Shown one piece after another: positions 19,348 to 29,800 of a stretch of 64,000 nt of DNA; the first letter of the stretch is position 1, and every line of letters begins with the position of its first letter. Both the position numbers and the translations under genes were made by a program. Below the pieces are notes generated by a model. The model was not told the DNA's origin and did not search any database. It was given only the letters and a program-made list of their open reading frames with translations. Origin of the DNA: Cesiribacteraceae bacterium YIM B00369 (lineage in GTDB: Bacteria; Bacteroidota; Bacteroidia; Cytophagales; Cyclobacteriaceae). Where the stretch lies: NCBI GenBank assembly GCA_017948555.1, contig JAFMYY010000005.1, positions 1 to 64,000 of the forward strand, given 5' to 3'.

Positions 19348-21942
19348 ATGGACAACGGACAAGACGAAGAAGATATCAATAAAGAAGATGATAAGCTCCA
19401 CGATGTAGTGGTGCCTGTAACCGGTATGTATGAAAACTGGTTTCTCGATTACGCTTCCTACGTAATCCTTGAGCGTGCTGTACCTACCATCCAGGATGGG
19501 TTTAAGCCTGTTCAGCGCCGGATTATGCATGCCATGAAGGAAATGGATGACGGGCGCTTTAATAAGGTGGCGAACATTATTGGCCAGACCATGCAATACC
19601 ATCCGCATGGAGATGCATCTATAGGGGATGCAATTGTGAACATGGGCCAGAAGGAACTGCTTATAGAAACGCAGGGAAACTGGGGTGATGTAAGAACCGG
19701 CGACGGAGCAGCTGCTCCCCGCTACATTGAAGCACGCCTCAGTAAATTTGCGCTGGACGTTCTTTTTAACCCCCAGACAACCGAATGGCAGCTAAGCTAC
19801 GATGGCCGTAAAAAGGAGCCTGTAAACCTGCCTGTAAAATTCCCCTTGCTGCTGGCTCAGGGAGTTGAAGGTATTGCTGTAGGCTTATCCACCAAAGTGC
19901 TGCCTCACAACTTTATTGAACTTCTGCAGGCTTCAATAGATTTGCTGAAAGGTAAAAAAGCTACAGTTTATCCTGATTTTCCTACCGGAGGTACTGCCGA
20001 CTTCAGCGACTATAATGAAGGGATGAGGGGAGGTCGTGTAAGAGTTCGTGCAAAGATTGAAGAGGTGGATAAGAAAACGCTGGCAATCAAGGATATACCA
20101 TTCGGGACCACCACCACCAGTCTTATCGATTCTATCCTTAAGGCCAACGACAAAGGGAAAATAAAGATTAAGAAAGTGATTGATAATACAGCCCAGGATG
20201 TGGAAATCCTCATCTCGCTGGCACCCAATCAATCGCCAAATGTAACTATTGATGCCCTATATGCTTTTACAGATTGTGAGGTAAGCATTTCACCAAATGC
20301 CTGTGTCATTATAAATGACAAGCCACACTTTATGTCTGTTACTGAAATACTCCGGATGTGCAATGAGCAGACGGTGGATTTGCTCACGCGCGAACTGGAA
20401 ATAAAGAAGGCTGAGCTGATGGAAAAACTGCTCTTTTCTTCTCTGGAGAAAATATTTATAGAAAATAAAATATACAGGGAGATTGAAGAGGCAGAAACCT
20501 TTGAGGCGGTTATTCAAGTAATAGATAAAGGTCTGGAGCCTTTTAAACCACAGTTTTATCGAGAAATTACCCGCGATGATATTCTGAGGCTGACAGAAAT
20601 CAGGATCAAGAGAATTTCCAAATTTGACTCTTTCAAAGCCGATGAATTAATGCGGAGGCTGGAAGAGGAATTAAAAGAAACTGAATATAATCTGGTCCAT
20701 ATCACTGAATTTGCCATAAATTATTATAAAGAACTGCTGAAGAAGTATGGTAAAGGAAGAGAACGCAGAACAGAGATACGCAATTTCGAGACCATTCAGG
20801 CTTCCGTTGTTGCTGCCAATAACCAAAAGCTTTATGTAAACAGGGAGGATGGTTTTATCGGATATGGTCTGAAAAAAGACGAGTTTATTACCGATTGTTC
20901 GGATATCGATGATATTATCGTTTTCAGGAAAGACGGTAAATGCCTGGTTACAAAAATACAGGAGAAGGTTTTTGTAGGCAAAGACATTATTTTTGCCGGT
21001 ATCTTCAAAAAAGGCGATGAGCGGATGGTGTATAATATGGCCTACCTTGAAGCCGGTTCCGGCCGCACTATGGTAAAACGGTTTCAGATGCTTGCTGTAA
21101 CCCGCGACAGAGAATATGACCTTACAAAAGGGGCAAAAGGCTCAAAGGTGCTGCACTTTACTGCTAACCCCAATGGAGAGGCAGAAGTGGTAACGGTTTA
21201 CCTTACCTCCGGTTCCAAAGCAAAAGTTAAGGTATTTGATTTTGACTTTGCGGAACTGGAAATAAAAGGTAGAAATGCCGGTGGTAATATCCTTACAAAA
21301 TATCCTGTCCGTAAGATTCAGATGAAACGCGAAGGTGTATCAACCCTGGGAGGGTTGGATATTTATTATGATGATTCCATTGGGCGTTTAAATACAGAGG
21401 AAAGGGGCCAGAAGCTTGGAACTTTCCAGAGTGGGGATAAAATCCTTACCGTTACCAAAAACGGGAACTACGAACTAAATACTTATGAGCTCACCAACCG
21501 CTACGAGCCGGACCAGGTTCTGCTGATTGAAAAGTTCAATCCGGAAAAAGTGATTTCTGCTGTTTATTATGACGGGGCCGGAAAAACCTTTTTTGTTAAG
21601 CGGTTTAAAATTGAAACAACGACCATCGATAAGCCATTCAGCTTTATTTCTGAAGCGCGTGGATCTTACCTGGCGCTCGTTTCTACTGAAAAACAACCCC
21701 AGATAGAGCTTCAGTTTATTAATAGCAAACAGGAGAAAGAAACTTCTATTTTTGATATGGATATGCTGGTGGATGTAAAAGGATGGAAAGCCATAGGCAA
21801 CAAGCTAAGTCAGTATAAGGTAAATAAGGTGAAACTGATTGCTGCAAAAACAGCAGATGATATGGAAGCTCAGGGTGCTGTTGCGAAAGCAAAAACCGGA
21901 GAAGAAGAGGATGATGATGAGGAACAGCTGAACCTGTTTTAG
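19348..21942 (+). CDS. parC: DNA topoisomerase IV subunit A
   Basis: DNA cleavage and reunion subunit. 864 residues from the ATG at 19348; an in-frame GTG five codons upstream is the alternative. The breakage domain has WFLDYASYVILERAVP, the quinolone-region stretch (YHPHGDASIGDAIV) and the catalytic Tyr126 in APRYIEARLS. The C-terminal half has the repeated strands of a GyrA/ParC-type beta-pinwheel. The last about 15 residues are strongly acidic and end in QLNLF, matching the consensus for binding the DNA sliding clamp. A stem-loop with a T-run follows, yet trmH starts soon after it. Confidence 0.93.
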   Translation: MDNGQDEEDINKEDDKLHDVVVPVTGMYENWFLDYASYVILERAVPTIQDGFKPVQRRIMHAMKEMDDGRFNKVANIIGQTMQYHPHGDASIGDAIVNMGQKELLIETQGNWGDVRTGDGAAAPRYIEARLSKFALDVLFNPQTTEWQLSYDGRKKEPVNLPVKFPLLLAQGVEGIAVGLSTKVLPHNFIELLQASIDLLKGKKATVYPDFPTGGTADFSDYNEGMRGGRVRVRAKIEEVDKKTLAIKDIPFGTTTTSLIDSILKANDKGKIKIKKVIDNTAQDVEILISLAPNQSPNVTIDALYAFTDCEVSISPNACVIINDKPHFMSVTEILRMCNEQTVDLLTRELEIKKAELMEKLLFSSLEKIFIENKIYREIEEAETFEAVIQVIDKGLEPFKPQFYREITRDDILRLTEIRIKRISKFDSFKADELMRRLEEELKETEYNLVHITEFAINYYKELLKKYGKGRERRTEIRNFETIQASVVAANNQKLYVNREDGFIGYGLKKDEFITDCSDIDDIIVFRKDGKCLVTKIQEKVFVGKDIIFAGIFKKGDERMVYNMAYLEAGSGRTMVKRFQMLAVTRDREYDLTKGAKGSKVLHFTANPNGEAEVVTVYLTSGSKAKVKVFDFDFAELEIKGRNAGGNILTKYPVRKIQMKREGVSTLGGLDIYYDDSIGRLNTEERGQKLGTFQSGDKILTVTKNGNYELNTYELTNRYEPDQVLLIEKFNPEKVISAVYYDGAGKTFFVKRFKIETTTIDKPFSFISEARGSYLALVSTEKQPQIELQFINSKQEKETSIFDMDMLVDVKGWKAIGNKLSQYKVNKVKLIAAKTADDMEAQGAVAKAKTGEEEDDDEEQLNLF

Positions 21943-21963
21943 AAAATAATGGAAAATAAATAG

Positions 21964-21996
21964 TGCAGGTATTGAAAAATACTTGCATTTTTTATT
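21964..21996 (+). terminator. Terminator-like hairpin after parC
   Basis: TGCAGGTATT pairs with AATACTTGCA (one wobble) around GAAA, followed by six T residues. It sits between parC and trmH and may limit read-through. Confidence 0.7.
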
Positions 21997-22018
21997 TAAA
22001 TGGAAGAGGTTTACAGAA

Positions 22019-22708
22019 ATGAACACTGAGCTGGAAAAGGCCCTGAGAAATACACTTGAAGGCCTGATAACCCCTAATAAAAAAAATCACATTGACCGGG
22101 TTATAGAGAACCGGACAAGGCATTTAACTGTTGTTCTGGAAGATATTCATAAACCTCATAATGCAAGTGCAGTTTTGAGGACGATTGAATGTTTTGGTCT
22201 GCAGGATTACCATATTATAGAAAGTAAAAAGCAGTACCGGATAAGTCCTCATGTGGCAAAGGGAGCAGGAAAGTGGGTGGATATTCACAGATACAACCAC
22301 CTGAAGGGAGAAGATACCCAAACCTGCATAAATCAGCTTCGCGATAAAGGGTATGTTATTTGCGTTACTTCACCAAAACCGGGTGGTTTTACTCCTGAGG
22401 ATGTTCCTTTGCAGAAAAAACTCGCGGTCTTTTTTGGCAATGAATTAAGAGGATTAAGTGAAACAGCTCTTAAAGAAGCTGACATGCATCTTCACATTCC
22501 TATGTGGGGTTTTACCGAGAGCCTGAATGTTTCAGTAAGTGCATCCCTGATATTTCACACTCTTTTATCACGCCTGCAAAAGAGCAGTATCAACTGGCGG
22601 ATGTCAGAAGAGGAAAGAAACAGGCTCCGGATGGAATGGTACAGGAAAATTATTACACGGTCGGAAACTATAGAAAGAGAATTGCTAAAGCAGTTAAAAA
22701 TATTATAA
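22019..22708 (+). CDS. trmH: tRNA (guanosine-2'-O-)-methyltransferase, SPOUT family
   Basis: 229 residues from the ATG at 22019, the same length as E. coli TrmH; an in-frame TTG 36 bases upstream is rejected because it falls in the terminator stem. The SPOUT motifs are present: motif 1 HKPHNASAVLRTIECFG with the catalytic Arg, motif 2 FFGNELRGLS, and motif 3 ESLNVSVSASLI. It methylates G18 of the D-loop of many tRNAs using S-adenosylmethionine. Its stop codon abuts the ATG of the SanA-like gene (TAAATG), so they form an operon. Confidence 0.93.
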   Translation: MNTELEKALRNTLEGLITPNKKNHIDRVIENRTRHLTVVLEDIHKPHNASAVLRTIECFGLQDYHIIESKKQYRISPHVAKGAGKWVDIHRYNHLKGEDTQTCINQLRDKGYVICVTSPKPGGFTPEDVPLQKKLAVFFGNELRGLSETALKEADMHLHIPMWGFTESLNVSVSASLIFHTLLSRLQKSSINWRMSEEERNRLRMEWYRKIITRSETIERELLKQLKIL

Positions 22709-23356
22709 ATGCGTATTATTTCCCGGGTGTTCAGTTTGTTGTTAACCGGATTATTTGCCTTAGTCCTGTTTTTTGTGGTTTGCAATGCCTGGGTAATTAT
22801 GACTACCTCAAACAGGGTTTTTACTGATATTTCAGAGGTTCCTGAAATTGAAGTGGCACTTGTATTGGGAACAAGTAAAAAATTTGCCAATGGCCAGCCT
22901 AACGCTTACTTTGAGCACAGAATGGATGCAGCTGCAAAGTTGTACCAATCGGGTAAAGTTAAACACCTGCTTTTGAGTGGCGACAACCGCACGCCTTATT
23001 ATAATGAACCTGCTGATATGCAAAAAGCCCTGGAAAAAAGGGGGGTTCCGGCCGGAGCTATTTCTGCCGATAAAGCAGGTCTCCGTACACTTGATTCAGT
23101 AGTCAGAAGCAGCGAGATATTCGGCAGGAAAGAAATAATTGTTGTAACCCAGAGATTTCATAGCTACCGGGCTGTTTTTATTGGCAACCATAGCCAGATT
23201 GATACTTATGCTTTTGCGGCAGAAACGCTTCCTTTTAAAGCTTCCTCAAAATTATTGCTGAGAGAATTTCTTGCAAGACCTATGGCTGTAATTGACCTTT
23301 ATGTTCTTCAGCGGAAACCATCTGAAGCGGGTAAGGAAGATGTGCTTCCTTACTGA
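22709..23356 (+). CDS. SanA/ElyC/YdcF-family membrane protein (DUF218)
   Basis: 215 residues with one N-terminal transmembrane helix (about 7-29) and a DUF218 domain outside the membrane. Family blocks visible: ALVLGTSKKFANGQPNAYFE, LLLSGDN, then RTLDSVVRSSEIF and VTQRFHSYRAVFI. The arrangement matches SanA, linked in enterobacteria to envelope integrity and vancomycin exclusion at high temperature. The biochemical reaction is not established. Start codon directly follows the trmH stop. Confidence 0.88.
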   Translation: MRIISRVFSLLLTGLFALVLFFVVCNAWVIMTTSNRVFTDISEVPEIEVALVLGTSKKFANGQPNAYFEHRMDAAAKLYQSGKVKHLLLSGDNRTPYYNEPADMQKALEKRGVPAGAISADKAGLRTLDSVVRSSEIFGRKEIIVVTQRFHSYRAVFIGNHSQIDTYAFAAETLPFKASSKLLLREFLARPMAVIDLYVLQRKPSEAGKEDVLPY

Positions 23357-23603
23357 GCATGTCCTCTAATGGAGAAGTAAATCTCAACTCTCATGAACGG
23401 AAAAATAAGGGGCTCATCCTTTCTGCTCCTGTTCTGGTTTAACCTTCAAACCTGGTTTTAAGCTCAAAGTAAGCGCCTGCTTTTATTCATGTTGCCGGAT
23501 TTAATGGAACGCTGCTTCTCCCTGAATTGCAGGAAGTTATTATCTGCTAATTAAAGTATTTGTTTGGGAGTATTCCTCTGCACCTGTACCATTTTCCGGA
23601 ACA

Positions 23604-24137
23604 CTAAAAAACCTTGGCTTTGACCCTGAAGGTCATATTAATTTTAATTTTCACCTCATGGTTCACTATCTGATCTGTTTTTACATCAGTTCTGATTGAG
23701 TAGTTTTCCTGTTGAATATAAGGTTTCAAATTAGTACCGGTAGTTTCCAGTTTTATTACTGTGCTTCCATCTTCCGGTATATTCTTTCTGAAGGCAACAG
23801 GCTCTTCATTTCCATTTGCATCTTTAATGTATATGGTAATTTCGTTGAGGAAATTGAAGTTTTGCTTTTCCGGGGCAACAATGCTTAGCTGCAGCTCCGA
23901 AAGGTGGGCTGTTTCTACCAGCTCCGCTTTTGTATTATTATTTTTAAAGGATTGCTCCGAGCTTGTTTTTATCTCCGGGCTCCTGATAATAAGGGGAAGA
24001 GAAATGCCACTTTGAGAGGGGATTGTAATCTCTGTTTCATTATAAATGTTGAAAGTAATAAGCTCATTAAGTTTATCGCAACCATTCAGGACAGAAAGTA
24101 CAGCAAGGTAAAATAATACAAAAGTTCTCTTATACAT
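23604..24137 (-). CDS. Hypothetical lipoprotein
   Basis: 177 residues; lipoprotein signal ending at Cys20 (VLNGC). The mature protein alternates polar and hydrophobic residues, suggesting a beta-sandwich, with a centre resembling an immunoglobulin-like fold (ITIYIKDANGNEEPVAFRK). No family recognised. Unusually for this window, AAAAAGGAG lies six bases before the ATG, a good Shine-Dalgarno sequence. Divergent from the PIG-L gene. Confidence 0.7.
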   Translation of the reverse strand: MYKRTFVLFYLAVLSVLNGCDKLNELITFNIYNETEITIPSQSGISLPLIIRSPEIKTSSEQSFKNNNTKAELVETAHLSELQLSIVAPEKQNFNFLNEITIYIKDANGNEEPVAFRKNIPEDGSTVIKLETTGTNLKPYIQQENYSIRTDVKTDQIVNHEVKIKINMTFRVKAKVF

Positions 24138-24251
24138 CTTTTACTCCTTTTTAATAAATTTAGATAAAGCTACTTATTTTTCAGAAATTTACCTGGACAA
24201 TAACCGTTAAGAAGTTACTTAAGCCCTTTTTTTCAGGGAAAACCACTTTAT

Positions 24252-26729
24252 ATGAAGAAATTTGTAATACCGCTCCTTTTAGTTTTGTTTCTGTACTTCC
24301 CTGTGCCGGCCCAAAAGCCGGAGGTGTACTCCTCCGCAGATATTGCACAAATGCTTCAGCGGCTACAGGTTTTAGGGAATGTTTTGTACCTCGCTGCCCA
24401 TCCTGATGATGAAAACACCAGATTAATTACCTTCCTGAATAATGAGAAAAAGTACCGGACTGCCTACCTGTCGCTTACCAGGGGAGACGGAGGCCAAAAC
24501 CTGATTGGTCCCGAAATACGGGAAAAACTGGGCATTATCAGAACCCAGGAGCTGTTAAAGGCCAGATCTGTGGATGGAGGGGAGCAGTTTTTTAGCAGGG
24601 CAAATGATTTTGGCTACTCTAAACATCCGGACGAGACCTTTGCCACCTGGGACCGGGAGAAAGTATTGGGAGACGTGGTGTATGTAATCCGGACTTTTAA
24701 ACCGGATGTTATAATAACCAGGTTTAATACCGAACCGGGAACAACCCATGGTCACCATACCGCCTCAGCAATTTTAGCTGAAGAAGCTTTTGAGGCAGCT
24801 AAAGATCCTTCGCGCTTTCCGGAGCAACTGGCTTTTACTGAAACCTGGCAGACGGAGCGTCTTCTGTGGAATACCTCTTCCTGGTTTTTTCAGAATAAAG
24901 AAGATTTTGACACCAGTGGCTTAATAAAAATTGATGTAGGCATATATAATCCACTTTTAGGCAAATCATATACGGAAATAGCGGCCGAAAGCAGGAGTAT
25001 GCATAAAAGCCAGGGCTTTGGAACAGCACTCCAGCGGGGGGCAGCTCCGGAGTACCTTCAGCCGGTAAAAGGCAGTGTTCCTGAGAACAATCTTTTTGAG
25101 GGTATTAATACAAGCTGGTCAAGGGTGAAAGGAGGAGAGACCGCCGGTGAAAAAATTAAGGCTATTGTTGCCTCCTTCAGGCCGGATAACCCGTCTGCCA
25201 TAGTACCTGAGTTGTTGCAATTGTACAGGGTGATTGAATCTCTGCCGGAAAATCCATACAAACAGCAAAAGCTCTCCGAGGTAAAAGAAATAGTAAAAGC
25301 CTGCCTTGGGTTGTATCTGGAAGTTAATGCTTCGGAAAGCAATGCCAGCCCCGGCGATAGTGTTCTTTTAGTGCTTGAAGCGATAAACCGGTCGCCTGTG
25401 CCTGTTAAACTGCAACAGATTACAATAGTTAATACCGCTGAAACGATCCTGTACAGGAAGGAGCTTAAAGAAAACATTAAATTTCCGGAGCAAATACTTA
25501 TTAAATTGCCTGATTCTGTTTCACTGTCCCAGCCATACTGGCTAAAGGAGCCTCCGGAAAAGGGAATGTTCAGGCTGGATAATAAGAAAAACACCGGAAA
25601 AGCGGAGAATGATCCTGCCATCAAAACCATTGTTTCACTTCTTATTGATGACCAGGAGCTGGAATACGAGCTGCCCGTTACCTTTAAGTATACAGAACCG
25701 TCGGAAGGAGAAATTTACCAGCCTTTTGCCATAGTGCCTCCGGTAGCAGTAAATGTCAGAACTGATAAATTGCTTTTTACCGGAAATGAGAACAGGACTC
25801 TGGCTGTGGAGGTGGTGGCATGGAAAGACAGTGTGCAGGGAAATATTTCACTGGATATGCCTGCCGGCTGGAAAGCAGAACCCTCTGAATTCCCTTATGC
25901 TTTCAATGTTAAAGGGGAGTCGAAAATATGTCATTTTCTGGTTTCTGCTCCAAAAAAGCCTGATGAAAAAGATGCAGGTGTTGTAGTAACCTATGGTAAT
26001 AAAAAGTATAACAGAGGCCTGGAATTTATCCGGTACAGCCATATACCTGCACAGGTTTATCTGCCTCAGGCAAGAGTTAAGCTGGTAAAAATGGAGCTTT
26101 CAAGGCAGGGGAAAAGAATAGGGTATTTAATGGGAGCCGGCGATGAGGTGCCTGAAAGCCTCCGTCTGGTAGGGTACCAGGTGGATATTCTCCGCGCATC
26201 GGATCTGGAAAAATTAAAATTAAAAGATTATGATGCTGTGGTTGTAGGAGTAAGGGCATTTAATACCCTTCCTGAATTAAAGTTCCGGAAAAAGGCACTG
26301 GAACAGTATGCCAGAGAGGGAGGTACGGTTGTAATCCAGTATAATACAAGCTTTGGCCTTGTTGATGAGGATATTGCCCCTTATAACCTTCAGCTTTCGA
26401 GGAAGCGGGTTACTGATGAAGAGGCTCCGGTAAGCATACTTGCTCCGGACCATCAGGTATTTAACAAGCCAAATAAAATTACGGCCAAAGATTTTGAAGG
26501 ATGGGTGCAGGAAAGAGGCCTTTACTTTGCTGAATCCTGGGACAGGGAATGGACCCCTCTGATTGCAAGCCATGACCGGGGCGAGGAGTCTCTGGAAGGA
26601 GGCTTACTTGTTGCAAAGGTCGGGCGCGGGTATTATGTTTATACAGGATATTCATGGTTCAGGCAACTGCCTGCAGGGGTGCCCGGGGCTTACAAAATTT
26701 TTGTAAACCTGCTGTCTTTAGGGAAATAG
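24252..26729 (+). CDS. PIG-L family deacetylase with C-terminal amidotransferase-like domain
   Basis: 825 residues, Sec signal peptide (cleavage near VPAQ, residue 21). The N-terminal domain has the LmbE/PIG-L zinc motif AHPDDE (49-54) and the second ligand region HGHH (166-169), which deacetylate N-acetylglucosamine-type substrates. The middle region is beta-rich (Ig-like). The C-terminal about 200 residues (VGYQVDILRASDLEKLKLKD then VVVGVRAFNT and GGTVVIQYNT) look like a glutamine-amidotransferase/ThuA-like fold, without an obvious catalytic Cys. Large multidomain periplasmic PIG-L proteins like this are common in Bacteroidota; the substrate is probably an extracellular glycan or glycoconjugate. 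Confidence 0.88.
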   Translation: MKKFVIPLLLVLFLYFPVPAQKPEVYSSADIAQMLQRLQVLGNVLYLAAHPDDENTRLITFLNNEKKYRTAYLSLTRGDGGQNLIGPEIREKLGIIRTQELLKARSVDGGEQFFSRANDFGYSKHPDETFATWDREKVLGDVVYVIRTFKPDVIITRFNTEPGTTHGHHTASAILAEEAFEAAKDPSRFPEQLAFTETWQTERLLWNTSSWFFQNKEDFDTSGLIKIDVGIYNPLLGKSYTEIAAESRSMHKSQGFGTALQRGAAPEYLQPVKGSVPENNLFEGINTSWSRVKGGETAGEKIKAIVASFRPDNPSAIVPELLQLYRVIESLPENPYKQQKLSEVKEIVKACLGLYLEVNASESNASPGDSVLLVLEAINRSPVPVKLQQITIVNTAETILYRKELKENIKFPEQILIKLPDSVSLSQPYWLKEPPEKGMFRLDNKKNTGKAENDPAIKTIVSLLIDDQELEYELPVTFKYTEPSEGEIYQPFAIVPPVAVNVRTDKLLFTGNENRTLAVEVVAWKDSVQGNISLDMPAGWKAEPSEFPYAFNVKGESKICHFLVSAPKKPDEKDAGVVVTYGNKKYNRGLEFIRYSHIPAQVYLPQARVKLVKMELSRQGKRIGYLMGAGDEVPESLRLVGYQVDILRASDLEKLKLKDYDAVVVGVRAFNTLPELKFRKKALEQYAREGGTVVIQYNTSFGLVDEDIAPYNLQLSRKRVTDEEAPVSILAPDHQVFNKPNKITAKDFEGWVQERGLYFAESWDREWTPLIASHDRGEESLEGGLLVAKVGRGYYVYTGYSWFRQLPAGVPGAYKIFVNLLSLGK

Positions 26730-26782
26730 AGATATTAAACAAAAAGCTGATTTTTTGCTTATTAAGAAAGTAACTTTCTATT

Positions 26783-26817
26783 AACAGGCTGCCTGAAGGG
26801 TAGCCTGTTTAATTTTT
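26783..26817 (+). terminator. Intrinsic terminator of the PIG-L gene
   Basis: AACAGGCTGCC pairs with GGTAGCCTGTT (one wobble) around a 5-base loop, followed by TAATTTTT. Confidence 0.75.
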
Positions 26818-26841
26818 CAGCAGAAGGGATGCCCTTTCTTT

Positions 26842-29800
26842 ATGCAAATAGTTCAAAAAACATTCAGGTTCCTGCTTTATCTGGTATTAGGAATACTTGC
26901 TGTTGGATGCATATTACTCTTTTTTGCTGATCCTTTTGCCCGGCATTTATTACAAAAGCAGGTAAATAAGGCCGGGGACGGACAATATTCTCTGGAAATG
27001 GATAAATTTCATATTTCCCTATTAAGAGGAGATGTGATTCTCACCGGAGTTAAAATAGTAACAGATACCGGCAGGAATGTTTCCGGACCGGTTATTTTTA
27101 CAGAGGCAGAAGGAGTAATAGTCGAAGGGTTTTCATGGCTCGGGTATTTAACTGAAAATGAACTGGCCCTTGATAAGGTAAGGTTAAGCAACGGAAATTT
27201 GCAGTTTAGCCTTTTTTCCGAAGAGAAGGATGATAGGGACGAAGAGCCTTTTTCTTTGGACCAGCTGGATATTTATCCCTCTCTGAAAGGAAAGTTTAGC
27301 AGGGTACGGGCAAAGCAGTTCCTTTTGGAAAATTTCAGTGGCACAATTACCAGTATCCGGCTCAAGGACACTACGGCATTTGCATTTCATAAACTTGAAG
27401 CAGATGTAAAAAACTTCCTTTTGGACACTGCTATGTTATTTACTGATTCCCGCACTTTTTATTCGGAAGGGATACGGATAGCAGGACATCAGCTGGAATT
27501 TTCGTCCGGAACCGGGGAAGTTACAGCAGGAGCAGATTCTTTGTTTATTAGCTCTGAAGAAGATAAAACCGGCATCTCTATTCATTCATTACATTTTTTA
27601 CAGCAGGGAACTCTTTCTGCTGATACACTCCTCTATGTAGGTCTTGAGTTTTTTGATATACAGGAGTTTAATTTTTACGGGCTCCAAAAGGATAGTACAG
27701 CCTCCTTAAACAGGGTAAGGGTAAATGATTTAAATTTCATCAGTAATACTGATTCCACAGGCGATACAGCTGAACCAAAAAAGGCTGAAGGCAATCCTTT
27801 TAGAAATATCAGTGGTTTTACTCTTGCTTCTTATTTGCCGGATTTCATTAATAAAGTGAGAGTCGCGGAGGCAGACCTTCAGCAGATATTTGTCAGAATG
27901 GGGGCTTCTTTTTCATTAAAGAATGCTAATCTGAAATCAGGTAATTTTCAAATTGATGGTGCTCCGGCTTTTGCAAATAATCGTTTCCTTCATGCAGAAG
28001 AACTGACAATAAATGCAGGTGGCTTAAGCTTACCTGCAAATGAATTGTACAGGGCTGGCTTAGGCCAATTTCAGTTTAAGGCTGCTAATGGAATCAGCGG
28101 GTTTAGTATGGCTGATGTTTTCTTTTTTCCCACGGACGAAAGCTTGCAAAAAAAACGGATCGAACTGCGGTTAGGGGCGCTGAAAACAGATACAATAAAG
28201 ACAGGAAATTTACCTTCAGGCGAATTGGTTCTCCGGAATGTGGTTTTAGAAAACCCTGAGCTGGATGTTTATATTCCTGCTTCAATCCCGGCTGGTAAAG
28301 AACCTGATAATTCCGGAGATCCGCTCAGCCTGAGTGAGTTGGATATTTCTCCCTGGCTGAATAATTACATTGATAAGGTTTTGGTAAACAGCATTTCTGT
28401 AGAAAACCTGAACGTGAATGTTCTTAAAAAAAGTGCAAGTGGTAGTATCCGTATTGTTGCTCCCCTAGTAAATTTTAACATGCAGGATATTCTGCTTGGA
28501 GGAGACCAGGAGATTTTGTCTGATGAAAGAATCTTTTACTCAAGGCAGCTTGGGTTATCTGCCTCTTCTTTTTCTGCAAAAGAGGAGGGCCTCAATAACT
28601 GGCAGTCCTCCTTTGCCTCAGGTAATTTAGTTATCCGGCCTGCCAATTCTGACCTTACTTTAAATTCCCTGTCGTTTTACAGCACATCCAATAGCACCAA
28701 AGATTCACTTTTAAGGGTTTTTGCAGGTAAAATGCACCTGGGAGGAGTGGATGCAGGAGCTTATTTTCATGATCGAAATGCAAAGTTCCGAAAGGTGGTT
28801 CTTGAGAGCCTTGATATTGTTTACCCTGACGGCAATGAGGAGGATGTAAAATCAGATCCGGCCAAAGGGGAAGGGATGAACCCGAAACTTATTCAGGATT
28901 TCAGCCTGGCGGATAATTTACCTCGATTCATTAATTCAGTAGAGGTGCAGGAACTTGCTTTAACAAAGGTATCTTTTGGTGGGGGAAAGGCTGATTTGAG
29001 GGTGGGAGAGGGTAATTTACAGCTTAAGGATATAAAGATTAACGATAAGAAAGCCTTTGCTGAAAACCGTTTTTTTCATGCTTCACTGGCCGAAAGCAAT
29101 ATTAAAAACATCTGCTTCAAAGCCGGAGAAGAAAAGCAGGAAGTGGAGCTGGGAACATTAAATTTAAGTATCAATAAAGGATCAGGTTTTTTATCATTGC
29201 ATCAGCTTTCCACCGGAACAGGGAACACCTTTTCCGCTTCAGCGCCGGTGGAGGCTCTAATTGATTCTGTTAAGCTTACAGGAATAAATACTTCTGAACT
29301 GTCTTCAGGAATCCTGTCACTGGAAAGATTTATTATTTCCAATCCTTCAGTAGTTTATTATTCATCACCTTCAGGGTCAGGCTCAGATTCCACTTCTGCT
29401 TCCGGGTCAGCCACGGCTACATCTGAAGAACCAAACCTTTATCCCTTTCTGAAAAAATACCTGAACTCTTTGAATATAGAAACCTTAGGAGTATCAGGAG
29501 GTGATTTCCGGTTTTCCGGCCTCGGAGGAAGCCATTATGGATTGCATTTACCTGAAGTGGAGCTGACTATAAAAGGTATCAATATAGCTCCCGGGACTGC
29601 TTTTTCTGATAACCGCATTTTGCATTCAGCAGCAATCAGCGGAACTCTCCGCAATGTGGAATATTTTTTTCCTGATAAGGTGTACAGAGTAAAACTGGAA
29701 AAGGCAGGCTTTAATTCAGCCGGAAAGATTATAGAATTACAGGGGCTGCTCTATACTTTTTCTGAAAACTATAAGAAAAAATTAGATGAAGAGGGCACCA

